The notes: generated by a model from the sequence alone, not told the origin. DNA of 64,000 nucleotides from Bacteroidaceae bacterium (GCA_017617335.1 JAFZWK010000064.1:1-64000), one strand, 5' to 3'. Counted from the first letter of the stretch, positions 47,501 through 56,617 are shown. A program made the numbers and translations.

Positions 47501-50096
47501 CCCCCTTCTCATACTCCTTACGATAAGGAATGGTCCAAACGGCAAGGCTGTCACTCATGTGTACCAGTGTATCTATCGTGAGACCAGCCGCAGAAGTCAG
47601 GGCACAATAGATCCAAGCATCCTGGAAACTAGTACCAAACTGAACCTGAGCAGGTCGATCCACAGAGAACGTGTCGCAAGGCGTATATAGCCAGATACTT
47701 TTTTCTTCTGCCAAACGCGTATCCTGCATGGACATCAAAACGAATTCCGTATCCCACGTGGCAGTATCCTGACCAATTATCCCTTGAGCCTCTAGAGAAT
47801 AGAGACCAGAGGGCAGACTTCGCAACTGCTCAGGTATGGTGGGTTTGCCTGATGGAACAGCAAACTCGCAAACTAGTTCTTTCTTCTGAAGAACGCGACA
47901 AGTGACAGTTCCATCCACAGGACGATCCGTAGGAGAATAGAGCGTGAGCGTAAGGGGACGGAGCCGATCGCGATCCTGTTGATATTCCATTTGTCCCCAA
48001 AGGCGCAAAGGACGGGTACAAACAGGGATGCTCAATGACCCCTGCTGAGTTTCGCCCTGACTGTTCAGGACATCCACATGAACAGCGATTCTTCTGCCTA
48101 ACCAGAGTTCCTCCTTATCTATATCCAACGGAATACGTATCTGGAACTTGCCCTGAGCATCCGTCCAAACGGTATCAATCTGATGAGGCGCTGAACCATC
48201 ATTCCTACGATACCACCAACTGCTGGTCCAACGATAGGTTCCAATCACGCGAGCTTGGATGACAGGCACACCACTATATGTGAGAGCACGCCCAGTAACA
48301 GTAAAACTGTCGCCTGAAAGGTCAAGATTCTCCACAGGGTCCATCTCCACGTGAAATGTAGGGCGTCGATATTCTTCCACCCGTATCATGCAAGTTTGGT
48401 TGCCTATGCGGATCTGATAACTGCCAGGAAGCCCTTTCTGAGGCAAAGGAAGACTGTCCTGCAAGGTTCCGAACTCATCTGTACGTAAGGTATGGGTCAG
48501 TATTTCCTGATGATTGGCATCCATGAACTTCAGCGTGTATTCCACATCAGGAAGCACACCAGCCTCCCATCCTTTCTGGCTATAAGCCACAGCACCCACG
48601 TAAACGGTTTGTCCTGGTCGATAGATAGCCCTGTCAGTGAAAATCCTCATGTCGGTCTGTAGCTTCTCAGGTTGTGTGCGAATATATCGGTAATTAGAAA
48701 GTGGAGACAAAGGATACGCCTCATCCCCTTCACGTGAAAGCTTCACATATAGACGGCCATCTGGCTTCTGATTGAACTCTACCATACCCCGTTCGTCAGT
48801 CACCAACTTAGTGATAAACGAATCTTGTTTGTCCTCATGAGCATAGAAATCGACACGAACGCCTTGCTGGGGCTGTCCCGTCTGGCTATCCACTGCAAAG
48901 ATACGCAAACAATCCTCAGGAAGTTTTATGCGGAAGAAATCAAGGCGAGATGTGCGGAAGAGAGAGACCTGAGGAGAAACCTTCTTTGCAAGCTTAGCTT
49001 CCGTCTGTCCCTCCACCACCATGGCGTACACGCCACAGGCTGGACTCTGCCAGAGGAGAGTATCCTGCCATTGCTCTACCTTGGGATGAACAGCGAACTC
49101 ATGAACCTCAGATCGAATGTGTATTCCCTCTTTTTTTACTTTCGCAAGCAAATCCTTCTCTTCGTCCTTGAAATTCTGTGGAAGCTTGTAAAGGCTCATC
49201 GTCATGGACTGCATGTTACGCACCTCGAGAGGCATACGAATCTGTTGTTCCGGATAATACAATGCCTCAGGATTCCACGAGAGAATAGGACTCTGCAACT
49301 CCAAAAGACGATTCTGGATCTCAGCCTTCTGGTCGCAAGTGGGATAAAGACGCAAAGCCTCCTCGAGAATCTCTTTCTGCTCCTCAGGTTTCGACGCAAA
49401 ATCAGCCAGCCTCATATACACCAACGCACAGGCAGGGATATCGCTGTACTCCTCACGTATCTTCTGCAAAGCCTGTCGAGAAGTATTGTGCGACCCATCC
49501 AGAAGCAAGGAATCAAGCGTCAAGCGAAGCGTCGCCTCACGCAGGCCAATCTTGCGATAGATGGATATGACATCGTCATAAGAGGGCGTCTGCAGCTTCT
49601 CGCGAAGATAACGTGGAATATCATTCGTATAGGCTTGCCAAACGACATAGAGCATATCACTGCCAAAAACCTTTTCGTGGTTTCCTCGCTGAACCAACGG
49701 AACCCACTGGCTGGTGCGAGCTGCCTGCAAGAGACTCATGTCCTGAAGTGACTGGGCATAAAGCTGTGCAGAATGCTCACGATACTCCTCAGAAGTCCAT
49801 TCCTGAATACTGTCAGGATGGCTCTCCGTATTGCGACGATACACCTGCGAACGACCTGCATTCATTGAGAGCAGATGAGCCAATGTGGCACGATAGATGG
49901 CTCGTGAACAAGAATCCGTTTGTTGCCGGATTTCCTCCTGCAACAATTTCACGTCAGTAAAGAAACTATCAGGAGAAACATCCTCACGTACCTGGAACTC
50001 TCTCAGGAGGTTGACCAGACGCTTGGCATCGTTGTCTGATCCTGCGAAAGAAGACATTGCCATAAATATACAGAAAAAGAAAAGAATTTTACGCAT
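44586..50096 (-). CDS. Giant alpha-2-macroglobulin family protein with embedded TonB-plug-like segment
   Basis: The 1836-residue protein has a signal peptide (MRKILFFFCIFMAMSSFAGS). Macroglobulin domains include YRPGQTVYVGAVAYSQ, and an A2M core contains AFTLPESLTSWHLLGLAHTKD. A TonB-receptor-plug-like stretch (QALQGQIAGLDVV, then GKGTTMRLRG) sits at about residues 1035-1075. In bacterial A2Ms a thioester C-x-E-Q motif follows NPxW; here the aligned segment near residue 1319 reads CLPSMVAPVHQDVLS and lacks it. So the protein probably traps or scaffolds without covalent capture. Bacterial A2Ms are thought to inhibit proteases in the periplasm; its target is unknown. Confidence 0.9.
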   Translation of the reverse strand: MRKILFFFCIFMAMSSFAGSDNDAKRLVNLLREFQVREDVSPDSFFTDVKLLQEEIRQQTDSCSRAIYRATLAHLLSMNAGRSQVYRRNTESHPDSIQEWTSEEYREHSAQLYAQSLQDMSLLQAARTSQWVPLVQRGNHEKVFGSDMLYVVWQAYTNDIPRYLREKLQTPSYDDVISIYRKIGLREATLRLTLDSLLLDGSHNTSRQALQKIREEYSDIPACALVYMRLADFASKPEEQKEILEEALRLYPTCDQKAEIQNRLLELQSPILSWNPEALYYPEQQIRMPLEVRNMQSMTMSLYKLPQNFKDEEKDLLAKVKKEGIHIRSEVHEFAVHPKVEQWQDTLLWQSPACGVYAMVVEGQTEAKLAKKVSPQVSLFRTSRLDFFRIKLPEDCLRIFAVDSQTGQPQQGVRVDFYAHEDKQDSFITKLVTDERGMVEFNQKPDGRLYVKLSREGDEAYPLSPLSNYRYIRTQPEKLQTDMRIFTDRAIYRPGQTVYVGAVAYSQKGWEAGVLPDVEYTLKFMDANHQEILTHTLRTDEFGTLQDSLPLPQKGLPGSYQIRIGNQTCMIRVEEYRRPTFHVEMDPVENLDLSGDSFTVTGRALTYSGVPVIQARVIGTYRWTSSWWYRRNDGSAPHQIDTVWTDAQGKFQIRIPLDIDKEELWLGRRIAVHVDVLNSQGETQQGSLSIPVCTRPLRLWGQMEYQQDRDRLRPLTLTLYSPTDRPVDGTVTCRVLQKKELVCEFAVPSGKPTIPEQLRSLPSGLYSLEAQGIIGQDTATWDTEFVLMSMQDTRLAEEKSIWLYTPCDTFSVDRPAQVQFGTSFQDAWIYCALTSAAGLTIDTLVHMSDSLAVWTIPYRKEYEKGASFTISFYKEQNFYTQTLQFHLEQPDTRLRAHWDTFRDHLRPGQAEEWKLSLHQPDGKPAQANVMLSLYDASLDALASHSMHFSIYRGYFIPSLDIVSSRHFTLRNRWQALIMQMWMHKIRTFTFSEFNPDYFCSFPMFQFESRGLKRVSNTGLEIPAREYASAVQKFSMDDVEGLEFESTDQALQGQIAGLDVVKSSNALGKGTTMRLRGYSTEEDIEEDMEADDATYVRSNLTELAFFMPQLRTDSQGQVSIAFTLPESLTSWHLLGLAHTKDLMTAQLDEKVVAQKELMAELYLPRFLREGDQSVLTASIRNISETQQRGKASWVIRDAETDKVLKRQEVRFDLMAQSDTIFTLPFSASQEHPMLVVQWMAQGSDCSDGEQRYLPVLSDMETITETKAFCIRGAQQWSMDLSKLFSFDNPSAINRSLTVEYTQNPKWLALQCLPSMVAPVHQDVLSLSAAYYAGSLAYHIAHTYPEIQRAVEEWQIREGDTDSPLQKNQELTNLLLQETPWVVEAQQEKTRRQRLASFFQEIEYQDTRMAMLHELQNLQRSDGSFCWFPGMMGSPYLTCEVAYMLTRLKLMTGITLQTERGILNSSIQFMLRDISKAVPDIRKMDNPIPALLTLRSLYVIYRSGYSLNSDRQARKDVEYLLDLLKEKADLLDREERALAAIVLQAAGEEKKARALMPRLHTLLQHTDGQYLAYPSGSFTSIDRKLQTHVQLMEAIQLVEPADTATLLDMQEWLIQQKRTQEWERPAQTADAIYALMQSPFEGKGETEVLRLRDGRQTHVITSPDTSLGYVRQRVENASHPKSLSMDKKSSGTSFGAVYAQYQMPASQVQAQQEGLNIRRDIDRVEQVHKGDRIHVRYTITADRDYEFVRLAAPRPAAAEPMQQSSGYSYQGGLGYYRAIHDASTEYFVDRMPRGTYVIEEDWLVSHSGSYVVGPALLQCLYAPEYQAHTEGRTIQVVP

Positions 50097-50125
50097 AGTG
50101 AAAGTCTATATTGATATGCAAAGAA

Positions 50126-50162
50126 ACAAAAAACGGATGAAACCCATCTGATTCCATCCGTT
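50126..50162 (-). terminator. Intrinsic terminator of the pepD-ilvA-ridA run
   Basis: AACGGATG (50132-50139) pairs with CATCCGTT (50155-50162). On the minus strand the stem is followed by a run of T residues. It lies 48 bp after the ridA stop. Confidence 0.75.
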
Positions 50163-50209
50163 ATTATTTCTTAAAAGAACCCTTCTTTAAAGGAATCTTA
50201 ACTATATAC

Positions 50210-50584
50210 CTACTTGACAGCTATCACCTCGATCTCCACGAGGGCACCCTTAGGGAGATCTTTCACAGCCACAGCACTGCGGGCTGGGAAAGGTTCTGTA
50301 AAGAACTGGGCATACACCTCATTCATGGGACCGAAATTGGCAATATCGCTCAAGAAGACAGTCGTCTTGATGACATGACTCAAATCTGTGCCTGCCGTCT
50401 GAAGAATCTGCCGAGCATTGGTAAGTGCTTGACACGTCTGTTCCTGGATGCCGCCTTCCACGAAAGAACCTGTTGCAGGGTCGATAGGAATCTGACCACT
50501 GGCAAAAACGAAACCGTTGACTTCTATAGCCTGACTATAAGGACCGATGGCTGCAGGAGCCTTGTCTGTATGAATTGCTTTCAT
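50210..50584 (-). CDS. ridA: RidA family enamine/imine deaminase
   Basis: The 124-residue protein matches RidA closely: FASGQIPIDPATG near residue 30 and the arginine-bearing FPARSAVAVKDLPKGALVEIE at the C-terminus. RidA hydrolyses 2-aminoacrylate and related imines made by PLP enzymes, including threonine dehydratase. The neighbouring ilvA, 3 bp upstream, makes exactly such intermediates, so the two form a producer-scavenger pair. Confidence 0.96.
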   Translation of the reverse strand: MKAIHTDKAPAAIGPYSQAIEVNGFVFASGQIPIDPATGSFVEGGIQEQTCQALTNARQILQTAGTDLSHVIKTTVFLSDIANFGPMNEVYAQFFTEPFPARSAVAVKDLPKGALVEIEVIAVK

Positions 50585-50587
50585 CTT

Positions 50588-51781
50588 TTATGAAACTTTA
50601 AATCCTTTTTCTGTTAATGCTTTTCTAATTTCCTCGATATGTTCCTGATTGCGGGTTTCTGCCTTAATTCTCAACTGACATGCTGTGACTCGGGCACTAT
50701 CATCGTTACGCTCATGATGCACGCTGATAACATTACCGCCCAAATCAGCAATAGCTGAACTGACACCCAAAAGTTGTCCTGGCTTGTCCTCCAACTCCAC
50801 TACAAAGGTACAAGTGCGACCACTCTTCGCCAAACCACGATTGATGACACGACTCAAGATCGTCACGTCGATATTTCCTCCGCTGACAATACAGATGGTC
50901 TTCTTTCCTACAATGGGAATCTTGTCGAACATGGCGGCTGCCACGCTGACAGCTCCTGCACCCTCTGCCACCATCTTATGTTGCTCGATGAGAGTCAAGA
51001 TGGCAGCACAAATCTCATCCTCGCTGACCGTCACAATTCCATCAAGATACTTCATGCAGGTGTCGTAAGTGAGTTCACCTGGCTCTTTCACAGCAATGCC
51101 GTCAGCGATGGTATTCACACTGGGAAGATGCAGAATCTGATGATCCACCATGCTTTGGTACATACTGGGTGCACCTGCAGCCTGAACGCCAAAAACCTGT
51201 ACCTTGGGATTGAGTTGCTTGATGGCATAAGCCACCCCACTGGCCAAACCGCCACCACCAATGGGAACGATGACAACCTCCACGTCAGGCAACTGGTCAA
51301 GAAGCTCCAATCCGATGGTTCCCTGACCGGCAATAACATTCTCATCATCAAAAGGATGAACGAAAGTATAGCCTTCCTCATCGCGAAGTTGAAGGGCTTT
51401 CTGGTAAGCATCATCATATACACCAGGCACAAGACAGATATCTGCTCCGTAGCGACGCGTGGCCTCCACCTTGCTGATAGGGGCTCCTTCTGGCAAGCAG
51501 ATTAGACTGCGAATATGATTATAACTCGCACCTAACGCCACACCTTGGGCATGATTGCCTGCCGAACATGCAATTACACCACGAGCTTTCTCCTCATCGG
51601 TCAACTGGGAAATCTTGTAACATGCACCACGCACTTTGAATGATCCCGTCAACTGGAGATTCTCAGGCTTAAGAAATATATCCGCATCAGGATTAAGACG
51701 AGGTGCCTGCACCAAATCCGTACGTCGAATGACACGACTCAGCACATACCTCGCCTTATAGAAATTATCTAAATTGAGCAT
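50588..51781 (-). CDS. ilvA: Threonine dehydratase (PLP, C-terminal ACT domain)
   Basis: The 397-residue enzyme deaminates threonine to 2-oxobutanoate for isoleucine synthesis or catabolism. K49 in TGSFKVRGA binds PLP. A glycine-rich phosphate site (IGGGGLASGV) and an ACT domain at ~320-397 (VVELEDKPGQLLGVSSAIAD) are clear. Only one ACT unit is present, unlike biosynthetic IlvA with two, so the regulation mode is uncertain. It is 3 bp upstream of ridA and 26 bp after pepD. Confidence 0.95.
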   Translation of the reverse strand: MLNLDNFYKARYVLSRVIRRTDLVQAPRLNPDADIFLKPENLQLTGSFKVRGACYKISQLTDEEKARGVIACSAGNHAQGVALGASYNHIRSLICLPEGAPISKVEATRRYGADICLVPGVYDDAYQKALQLRDEEGYTFVHPFDDENVIAGQGTIGLELLDQLPDVEVVIVPIGGGGLASGVAYAIKQLNPKVQVFGVQAAGAPSMYQSMVDHQILHLPSVNTIADGIAVKEPGELTYDTCMKYLDGIVTVSEDEICAAILTLIEQHKMVAEGAGAVSVAAAMFDKIPIVGKKTICIVSGGNIDVTILSRVINRGLAKSGRTCTFVVELEDKPGQLLGVSSAIADLGGNVISVHHERNDDSARVTACQLRIKAETRNQEHIEEIRKALTEKGFKVS

Positions 51782-51807
51782 CCTCTTACACGTATTTTGA
51801 AGTTGCC

Positions 51808-53271
51808 TTAATCCTTAACGGGTATCTCTTTCAACAGTGTTTTCAGGAACACCCAGAACTTGGCGACTGAAGGGATGTTGCAACGTTCATCAGGTGTGTG
51901 GGGAGAACGCAGGGTGGGACCAAAACTCACCAAATCCATTTGGGGATATACACCACCGATGATACTGCACTCCAAACCTGCATGACAAACCTGTACTTTA
52001 GCATCTTCTCCAAAGAGATTCTTGTGAACCTTCACCATCGTGGCTGTGATGGGGCTGTCGAAGTTGGGTTGCCAGGCGCCATACTGACCACCATACTCAA
52101 CCTTCATGCCTGCCATAGAGAAGCAGCTTTCCTGGATCTCCTGAATGTATTCCATCATCGTCTCATTACTGCTGCGAGCCAGAATCAGGATACTGGCCTC
52201 GCCACCACCAATGTTTATGATGCCCAGGTTGCTGCTCGTCTCTACAACGGAGGGAATGCTGGGAATATTGCGCAAGACACCATCATGACAAGCCATGATA
52301 GCATCCACCAGATTGTCCTGAATCTCTTGAGGCACCTCGCCAGCAGATTTCTCGACAGGCTCCACTGTCAAGGAAATGTTCTCCTCCACTCCACGGAATT
52401 CATTCTGGAAAGTATCCTGACAATAGCGAGCTAAATCCTGCAAATCCTCGAGATTCTCCTTCTGGATGGTGAGCACAACGGTAGCAGTACGAGGAATCGC
52501 ATTGCGCATGTTTCCGCCTGACCAACTAACCAGACGAGCCTCATCGTCGATAATTGCTTGACGAACGAAACGAGCCATCAACTTATTGGCATTTGCGCGA
52601 CCTTCGTTGATTTCCAATCCACTATGACCACCACGAAGGTTCTTCAGGCTTACCTTCACAGCAATATCATCAGCATCAGGTTCCACCTCTTTATATTTAA
52701 GAGAAGCTGTAATGTTCACTCCACCAGCACTGCCGATCACGAACTCGCCCATCGTCTCATTGTCGATGTTGAGTAGGATGTCGCCCTTCAACGTATCAGG
52801 AGTCAAGTGATTTACACCATACATGCAGGTTTCTTCGTCAGCGGTAATCAAAGCCTCTAAGGGTCCATGCTCGAGGTCGTTGCTCTCGAATACTGCCATG
52901 ATGGCTGCCACACCCATACCATCATCGCTACCCAAGGTGGTTCCTTTTGCCTTGACCCACTCACCATCAATCCAAGTCTCGATGGGATCAGTCTCAAAAC
53001 TGTGATTACTCTCGTCCACCTTTTGAGGTACCATATCCATGTGAGCCTGCAGAACAGCCATCTTGCGGTTCTCGTAACCAGGTGTAGCAGGCTTGCGCAT
53101 CACGATGTTCTCTGCATTGTCCTTGAAAGCCTCGATGCCGTGTTCCTGAGCCCAATTGAGCAGAAATTTCTGTATCTTCTCCAAATGTCCGCTTGGACGT
53201 GGAACCTGAGTCAGGAGATAAAAGTTCTTCCAGATAATCTGGGGGTCTAAATCTTTGATTGATGTTACCAT
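51808..53271 (-). CDS. pepD: Aminoacyl-histidine dipeptidase (peptidase M20)
   Basis: The 487-residue metallopeptidase carries the M20 motifs LQAHMDMVPQK, GTTLGSDDGMG and TADEETCMYGV, with the metal ligands His, Asp and Glu. PepD hydrolyses Xaa-His dipeptides such as carnosine and other dipeptides in the cytoplasm. It heads the pepD-ilvA-ridA run behind a full -33/-7 promoter at 53312-53343. Confidence 0.94.
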   Translation of the reverse strand: MVTSIKDLDPQIIWKNFYLLTQVPRPSGHLEKIQKFLLNWAQEHGIEAFKDNAENIVMRKPATPGYENRKMAVLQAHMDMVPQKVDESNHSFETDPIETWIDGEWVKAKGTTLGSDDGMGVAAIMAVFESNDLEHGPLEALITADEETCMYGVNHLTPDTLKGDILLNIDNETMGEFVIGSAGGVNITASLKYKEVEPDADDIAVKVSLKNLRGGHSGLEINEGRANANKLMARFVRQAIIDDEARLVSWSGGNMRNAIPRTATVVLTIQKENLEDLQDLARYCQDTFQNEFRGVEENISLTVEPVEKSAGEVPQEIQDNLVDAIMACHDGVLRNIPSIPSVVETSSNLGIINIGGGEASILILARSSNETMMEYIQEIQESCFSMAGMKVEYGGQYGAWQPNFDSPITATMVKVHKNLFGEDAKVQVCHAGLECSIIGGVYPQMDLVSFGPTLRSPHTPDERCNIPSVAKFWVFLKTLLKEIPVKD

Positions 53272-53311
53272 ATTCTTATGTTTTTATGTTTATGTGAAAT
53301 CTCATTCCGTA

Positions 53312-53343
53312 CAAAATTACGACATTCCCACGAAAGTGCCAAA
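53312..53343 (-). promoter_or_regulatory. -33/-7 promoter of pepD-ilvA-ridA
   Basis: The -7 box TAATTTTG (53312-53319) lies 20 nt from a TTTG (-33 box, 53340-53343). This is the best promoter in the window by spacing. Confidence 0.75.
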
Positions 53344-53375
53344 CTTTGGGGATTAAAATGTAGGTCGTCCTCTCA

Positions 53376-54362
53376 TCACGTTTTCTTAGGCTTGGTAAAG
53401 AACAAAGCTATCAAGGCATAAATACCAAGCAAGGCAACCAGAAGAGTCTGAAGCGTGTGAACGAGCAGTACAAAGATGGCGGCACTCGTCTGCCCAACTC
53501 CATAGAGCACCAAAATCGTCTTCACAGCAAAATGCCAAGGCCCTGCGCCATTCGGTGTAGGAACCAGGACAGCGAACGTGCCTACCACAAAAGCTACCAA
53601 GGCAGCAATGGCACCCAGGTTCTCAGTATAGTCGAAACAGAAGAAGGTCAGATAGAAATGCAGGTAATAGCAAACCCAGATGGCGATCGAATAGAACAGG
53701 AAAAGCCAGGGATTTCTGAGATGACGGACAGAGAGAATACCTGCGGTCACATCAGAAACCACATCGCGTGTCTTGGAGAAAAACCTAAAACGGCGGAAGA
53801 GAACAATCATACCTATCACCAAGACAAGCAGGCAAATGCCTGTCACCAGATAACCTGTAGCGGTGAACCTGGAAAAAAGTACCTCGAAAGAGAGCCCTGT
53901 CGACATCATGAACTTGGCAAAGACAGGAATTTGAATGAGAAAAGTAAATAAGGTAATAAGCAGAATCAGCACCACATCCACCACGCGCTCAGTCACTACC
54001 GTTCCAATACTTTGGCTGAAGTTCGTCCCCTCATAACGTTTCAGGACTCCACATCGCAGAATCTCACCCAGGCGAGGAACCACCAGGCTGCTGGCATAGG
54101 AGAGGAAAATGGCATTGATGCACGTATGAAGACGAGGTTTCTCTCCCATCGGCTCCAGCACCTGCCGCCAACGAAGCCCTCGAAACACCTGAGCGAGGAT
54201 ACCAAAGGGCATACTCAGCAACATCCAGGTCCAAGACATCTCACTGGAAAGAGCTCCCTTTACCTCTTCCCAATCAAAGCCGCGATACATCCACCACAGG
54301 ATGACACCTGCCAACACGAATGGCCCTCCTATCTTTACTGTCTTTGTAACTACCTTCTTCAC
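53376..54362 (-). CDS. Flippase-like/lysylphosphatidylglycerol synthase-type integral membrane protein
   Basis: The 328-residue protein has about eight membrane helices. Motifs FRGLRWRQVLEPMGE, VPRLGEILRCGVLKRYEG and GTVVTERVVDVVLILL are those of the UPF0104 family (AglD-like). Relatives move lipid-linked sugars or phospholipids. The substrate cannot be told. The 104-bp gap to pepD holds the pepD promoter. Confidence 0.88.
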   Translation of the reverse strand: MKKVVTKTVKIGGPFVLAGVILWWMYRGFDWEEVKGALSSEMSWTWMLLSMPFGILAQVFRGLRWRQVLEPMGEKPRLHTCINAIFLSYASSLVVPRLGEILRCGVLKRYEGTNFSQSIGTVVTERVVDVVLILLITLFTFLIQIPVFAKFMMSTGLSFEVLFSRFTATGYLVTGICLLVLVIGMIVLFRRFRFFSKTRDVVSDVTAGILSVRHLRNPWLFLFYSIAIWVCYYLHFYLTFFCFDYTENLGAIAALVAFVVGTFAVLVPTPNGAGPWHFAVKTILVLYGVGQTSAAIFVLLVHTLQTLLVALLGIYALIALFFTKPKKT

Positions 54363-54715
54363 TCAATCAGTCGTATCTTGCGCACAAAATTACAAAAATA
54401 TGCTGAAATGCAGAAGTGATTTAGAATGATTAACGCAGATAGGTGGGTAAATATAAGTGCCAATTCTGCCATCTTTTCTTTTTCATTCAAATAGCGATGA
54501 CCTGATATAAAAGGCAGAAGACGAGAGAATGGTCACAGCAATATATCATCTAACTGATTGATTATTATCAATATAGACTAAAAGCCTCATTCTCTCGAAC
54601 CCTGATTGGGGAGAGTTTGGAGCAAAAAATAATTGTCCCAATTGTCACGCTGGGGGAAAAGTAAGCACACGTTTCTTCCCTCTTCACCTCTAAATTTCCA
54701 CGAAAGACGGCAATC
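54363..54715. other. Gene-free interval with an inverted repeat
   Basis: I see no gene here. CGAGAGAATG (54522-54531) and CATTCTCTCG (54588-54597) are perfect inverted repeats with a 56-nt spacer, which could be a long-loop hairpin or a remnant of an element end. Confidence 0.5.
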
Positions 54716-55215
54716 TTATCTTTTTATTATATTCACCTCCCTGACATCATTCAGGTCAAAGGTCGTGCTGGTTCCATTCTTCAGAACCACTTCCATTTGA
54801 TACGAGCTATCTTCCTCCTCAGAGTCTTGGCCGATAATGTTGATAAAATTTCTCCATTCATAGGCTGTCTTGTACTGAGGAAGTGATTTTGTTGGGACAT
54901 AGAGATAGGCATATTTGTATATGTCGTCAGCAAAAGTGGATGTGGAAGCACAGGTTGGAGGAACTGCGTTCTTTGAATAGATGAATTGAATTCTATTACA
55001 GCCCCGAAATGCCTCTCCTCCAATGCTGGTTACTGAATTTCCAATAGTTACACTTGTCAAGCTACTGCAATTTTGAAATGCTCCTGCTCCTATACTAATT
55101 TTGGAAATTCTTGTTGTATTTGAGAGATTGTTTTACGAAGATTGTTGCCTGGCTCTTGTGCATAAAGAGCTGACGAGATAATAACGGATAAAATGAATAT
55201 AAATAGATGTTTCAT
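54716..55215 (-). pseudogene. Chimeric pseudogene: secreted-protein 5' end joined to LRR (BspA-like) 3' end
   Basis: From 55215 the frame reads a signal peptide (MKHLFIFILSVIISSALYAQ) and EPGNNLRKTISQIQQEF, matching the start of the protein at 55862-56617 (EPGNNLGKSLSEMKLKF). It stops at 55090. In another frame, from about 55106 to 54716, the sequence reads a BspA-type leucine-rich repeat (SLTSVTIGNSVTSIGGEAF) and a C-terminal tail. The two were joined out of frame near 55100, so no intact protein results. The upstream region resembles that of the gene at 55862 too. Confidence 0.8.
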
Positions 55216-55249
55216 AGTGCTAATATAAATTGTTGCTCACAGTGATTAA

Positions 55250-55780
55250 TTAGTGTAGTTTAGCAAAATGCTGTATATGGACTTCGTAGTGAGTCCTTTG
55301 CTTAATAAGTATCTGTATCAAATAACCTCCACCCACACCATCTTCTATTACAAACCTTTCTATTCCATCTTGGGTTGTGTCTCGATAATATGGTTTCAAA
55401 GCATTTCGGAGATTGACAAGTGCGTTGTGTGGATAAATATTTGAAAGTTCTCCGAAAAATTGAGCATGACGATATGTTTCACTCAGCTCTATGTAATTAA
55501 CGCCCAGACCATCATTTCCATCCAGATAGAAATCTAATGAATTGTTTTCATACAACATATGAGTGTTATCGCTTCCTTGAAGATCTTTTGAGCGCCAATA
55601 TCCATAATTTTTCATTAACAAAGCGAATTGGCTGGAAGAACAATCCACAATAGTAACCAGATTTCGTATTGATAATGTGATTATTTTATGCGACTGCCAT
55701 GTTGTGCAATCTAATGTTTGTGCAGAGTTTGTCGTTACTGCACTAACAACCAAAAGGAGTGTTAGAGTTAAATTCTTCAT
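55250..55780 (-). CDS. Small secreted protein of unknown function
   Basis: The 176-residue protein (start at 55780) opens with a signal peptide (MKNLTLTLLLVVSAVTTNSAQ). The mature part has two cysteines near its N-terminus and alternating strands. I do not recognise it. It is low in G+C by eye and lies in a run of accessory secreted genes, on the same strand as the next gene at a 72-bp distance from a different start region. Confidence 0.65.
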   Translation of the reverse strand: MKNLTLTLLLVVSAVTTNSAQTLDCTTWQSHKIITLSIRNLVTIVDCSSSQFALLMKNYGYWRSKDLQGSDNTHMLYENNSLDFYLDGNDGLGVNYIELSETYRHAQFFGELSNIYPHNALVNLRNALKPYYRDTTQDGIERFVIEDGVGGGYLIQILIKQRTHYEVHIQHFAKLH

Positions 55781-55861
55781 ATGCGTCAATTATTTTACGA
55801 ATGAAAAGATCCCAGTGATATTATAGAAATAGACTAAGCTATTACCATTTTTAAGAAGTGG

Positions 55862-56617
55862 TTATTTATAAACTATACCCTCTACTTTCACACCATCAGG
55901 TGGATAGCCAGAATCATAGGTTATCAAAATTACTTTGCCCTTTTTCCTAAATGCTTTTTTCTTCATTTTATCTACAGCCCTTTTTACACAATCATCGTAT
56001 GTGGCAGAACCCAAAAGAGGTATCCTGCCTGTAGCTTTTACTAGGCACACCTCTTCCATATCATAAACATCGGATTTATTACGAGTCGTTTTTACTTGAT
56101 ACCAATCATTAGGCGTTGAATATCGCTTTCTATATGTATTCTCCGATTGGTTATTGGAAGGTTTTATATGAGATTGGGATTGTTGATTATTCCTCAAAGA
56201 ATATACAATTAAGGCAGTCTTTTTCCCGTTCTCTTCAACATAAATTAGTTCTATGTTAAAATAAGAATACACGAATGTTGTATGACCTGATTCGGGGATG
56301 TATCGTAAATAATTTCCTTTTGATTTAAATGCATTAACTTGGGCTTTATACCAATCATAGGGGAAATCATTCGTATCTTGTATTATCATTGCTTCTTCTA
56401 TAACATAGCCATTCCTAAAATAGAAAAAAGTCGCTATTCCATCTTGGGGATAACCATCTTCATATTCATCTCCTTTTTGATCTGTCTTAATGTACCTTAA
56501 CTCAGGAAATTTAAGTTTCATCTCAGAAAGGGACTTGCCAAGATTGTTGCCAGGCTCCTGTGCATAAAGAGCCGTTGTAATGATAAAGGAAAAAATGAAT
56601 AAAAATAAATGTCTCAT
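55862..56617 (-). CDS. Secreted protein of unknown function, intact paralogue of the chimeric pseudogene
   Basis: The 251-residue protein has a signal peptide (MRHLFLFIFSFIITTALYAQ). The first ~45 residues are matched by the pseudogene at 54716-55215, so it is the undamaged member of a duplicated pair. A Lys-rich C-terminal region (DKMKKKAFRKKGKVILITYDSG) is its only other marked feature. No family is recognised. Confidence 0.7.
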   Translation of the reverse strand: MRHLFLFIFSFIITTALYAQEPGNNLGKSLSEMKLKFPELRYIKTDQKGDEYEDGYPQDGIATFFYFRNGYVIEEAMIIQDTNDFPYDWYKAQVNAFKSKGNYLRYIPESGHTTFVYSYFNIELIYVEENGKKTALIVYSLRNNQQSQSHIKPSNNQSENTYRKRYSTPNDWYQVKTTRNKSDVYDMEEVCLVKATGRIPLLGSATYDDCVKRAVDKMKKKAFRKKGKVILITYDSGYPPDGVKVEGIVYK

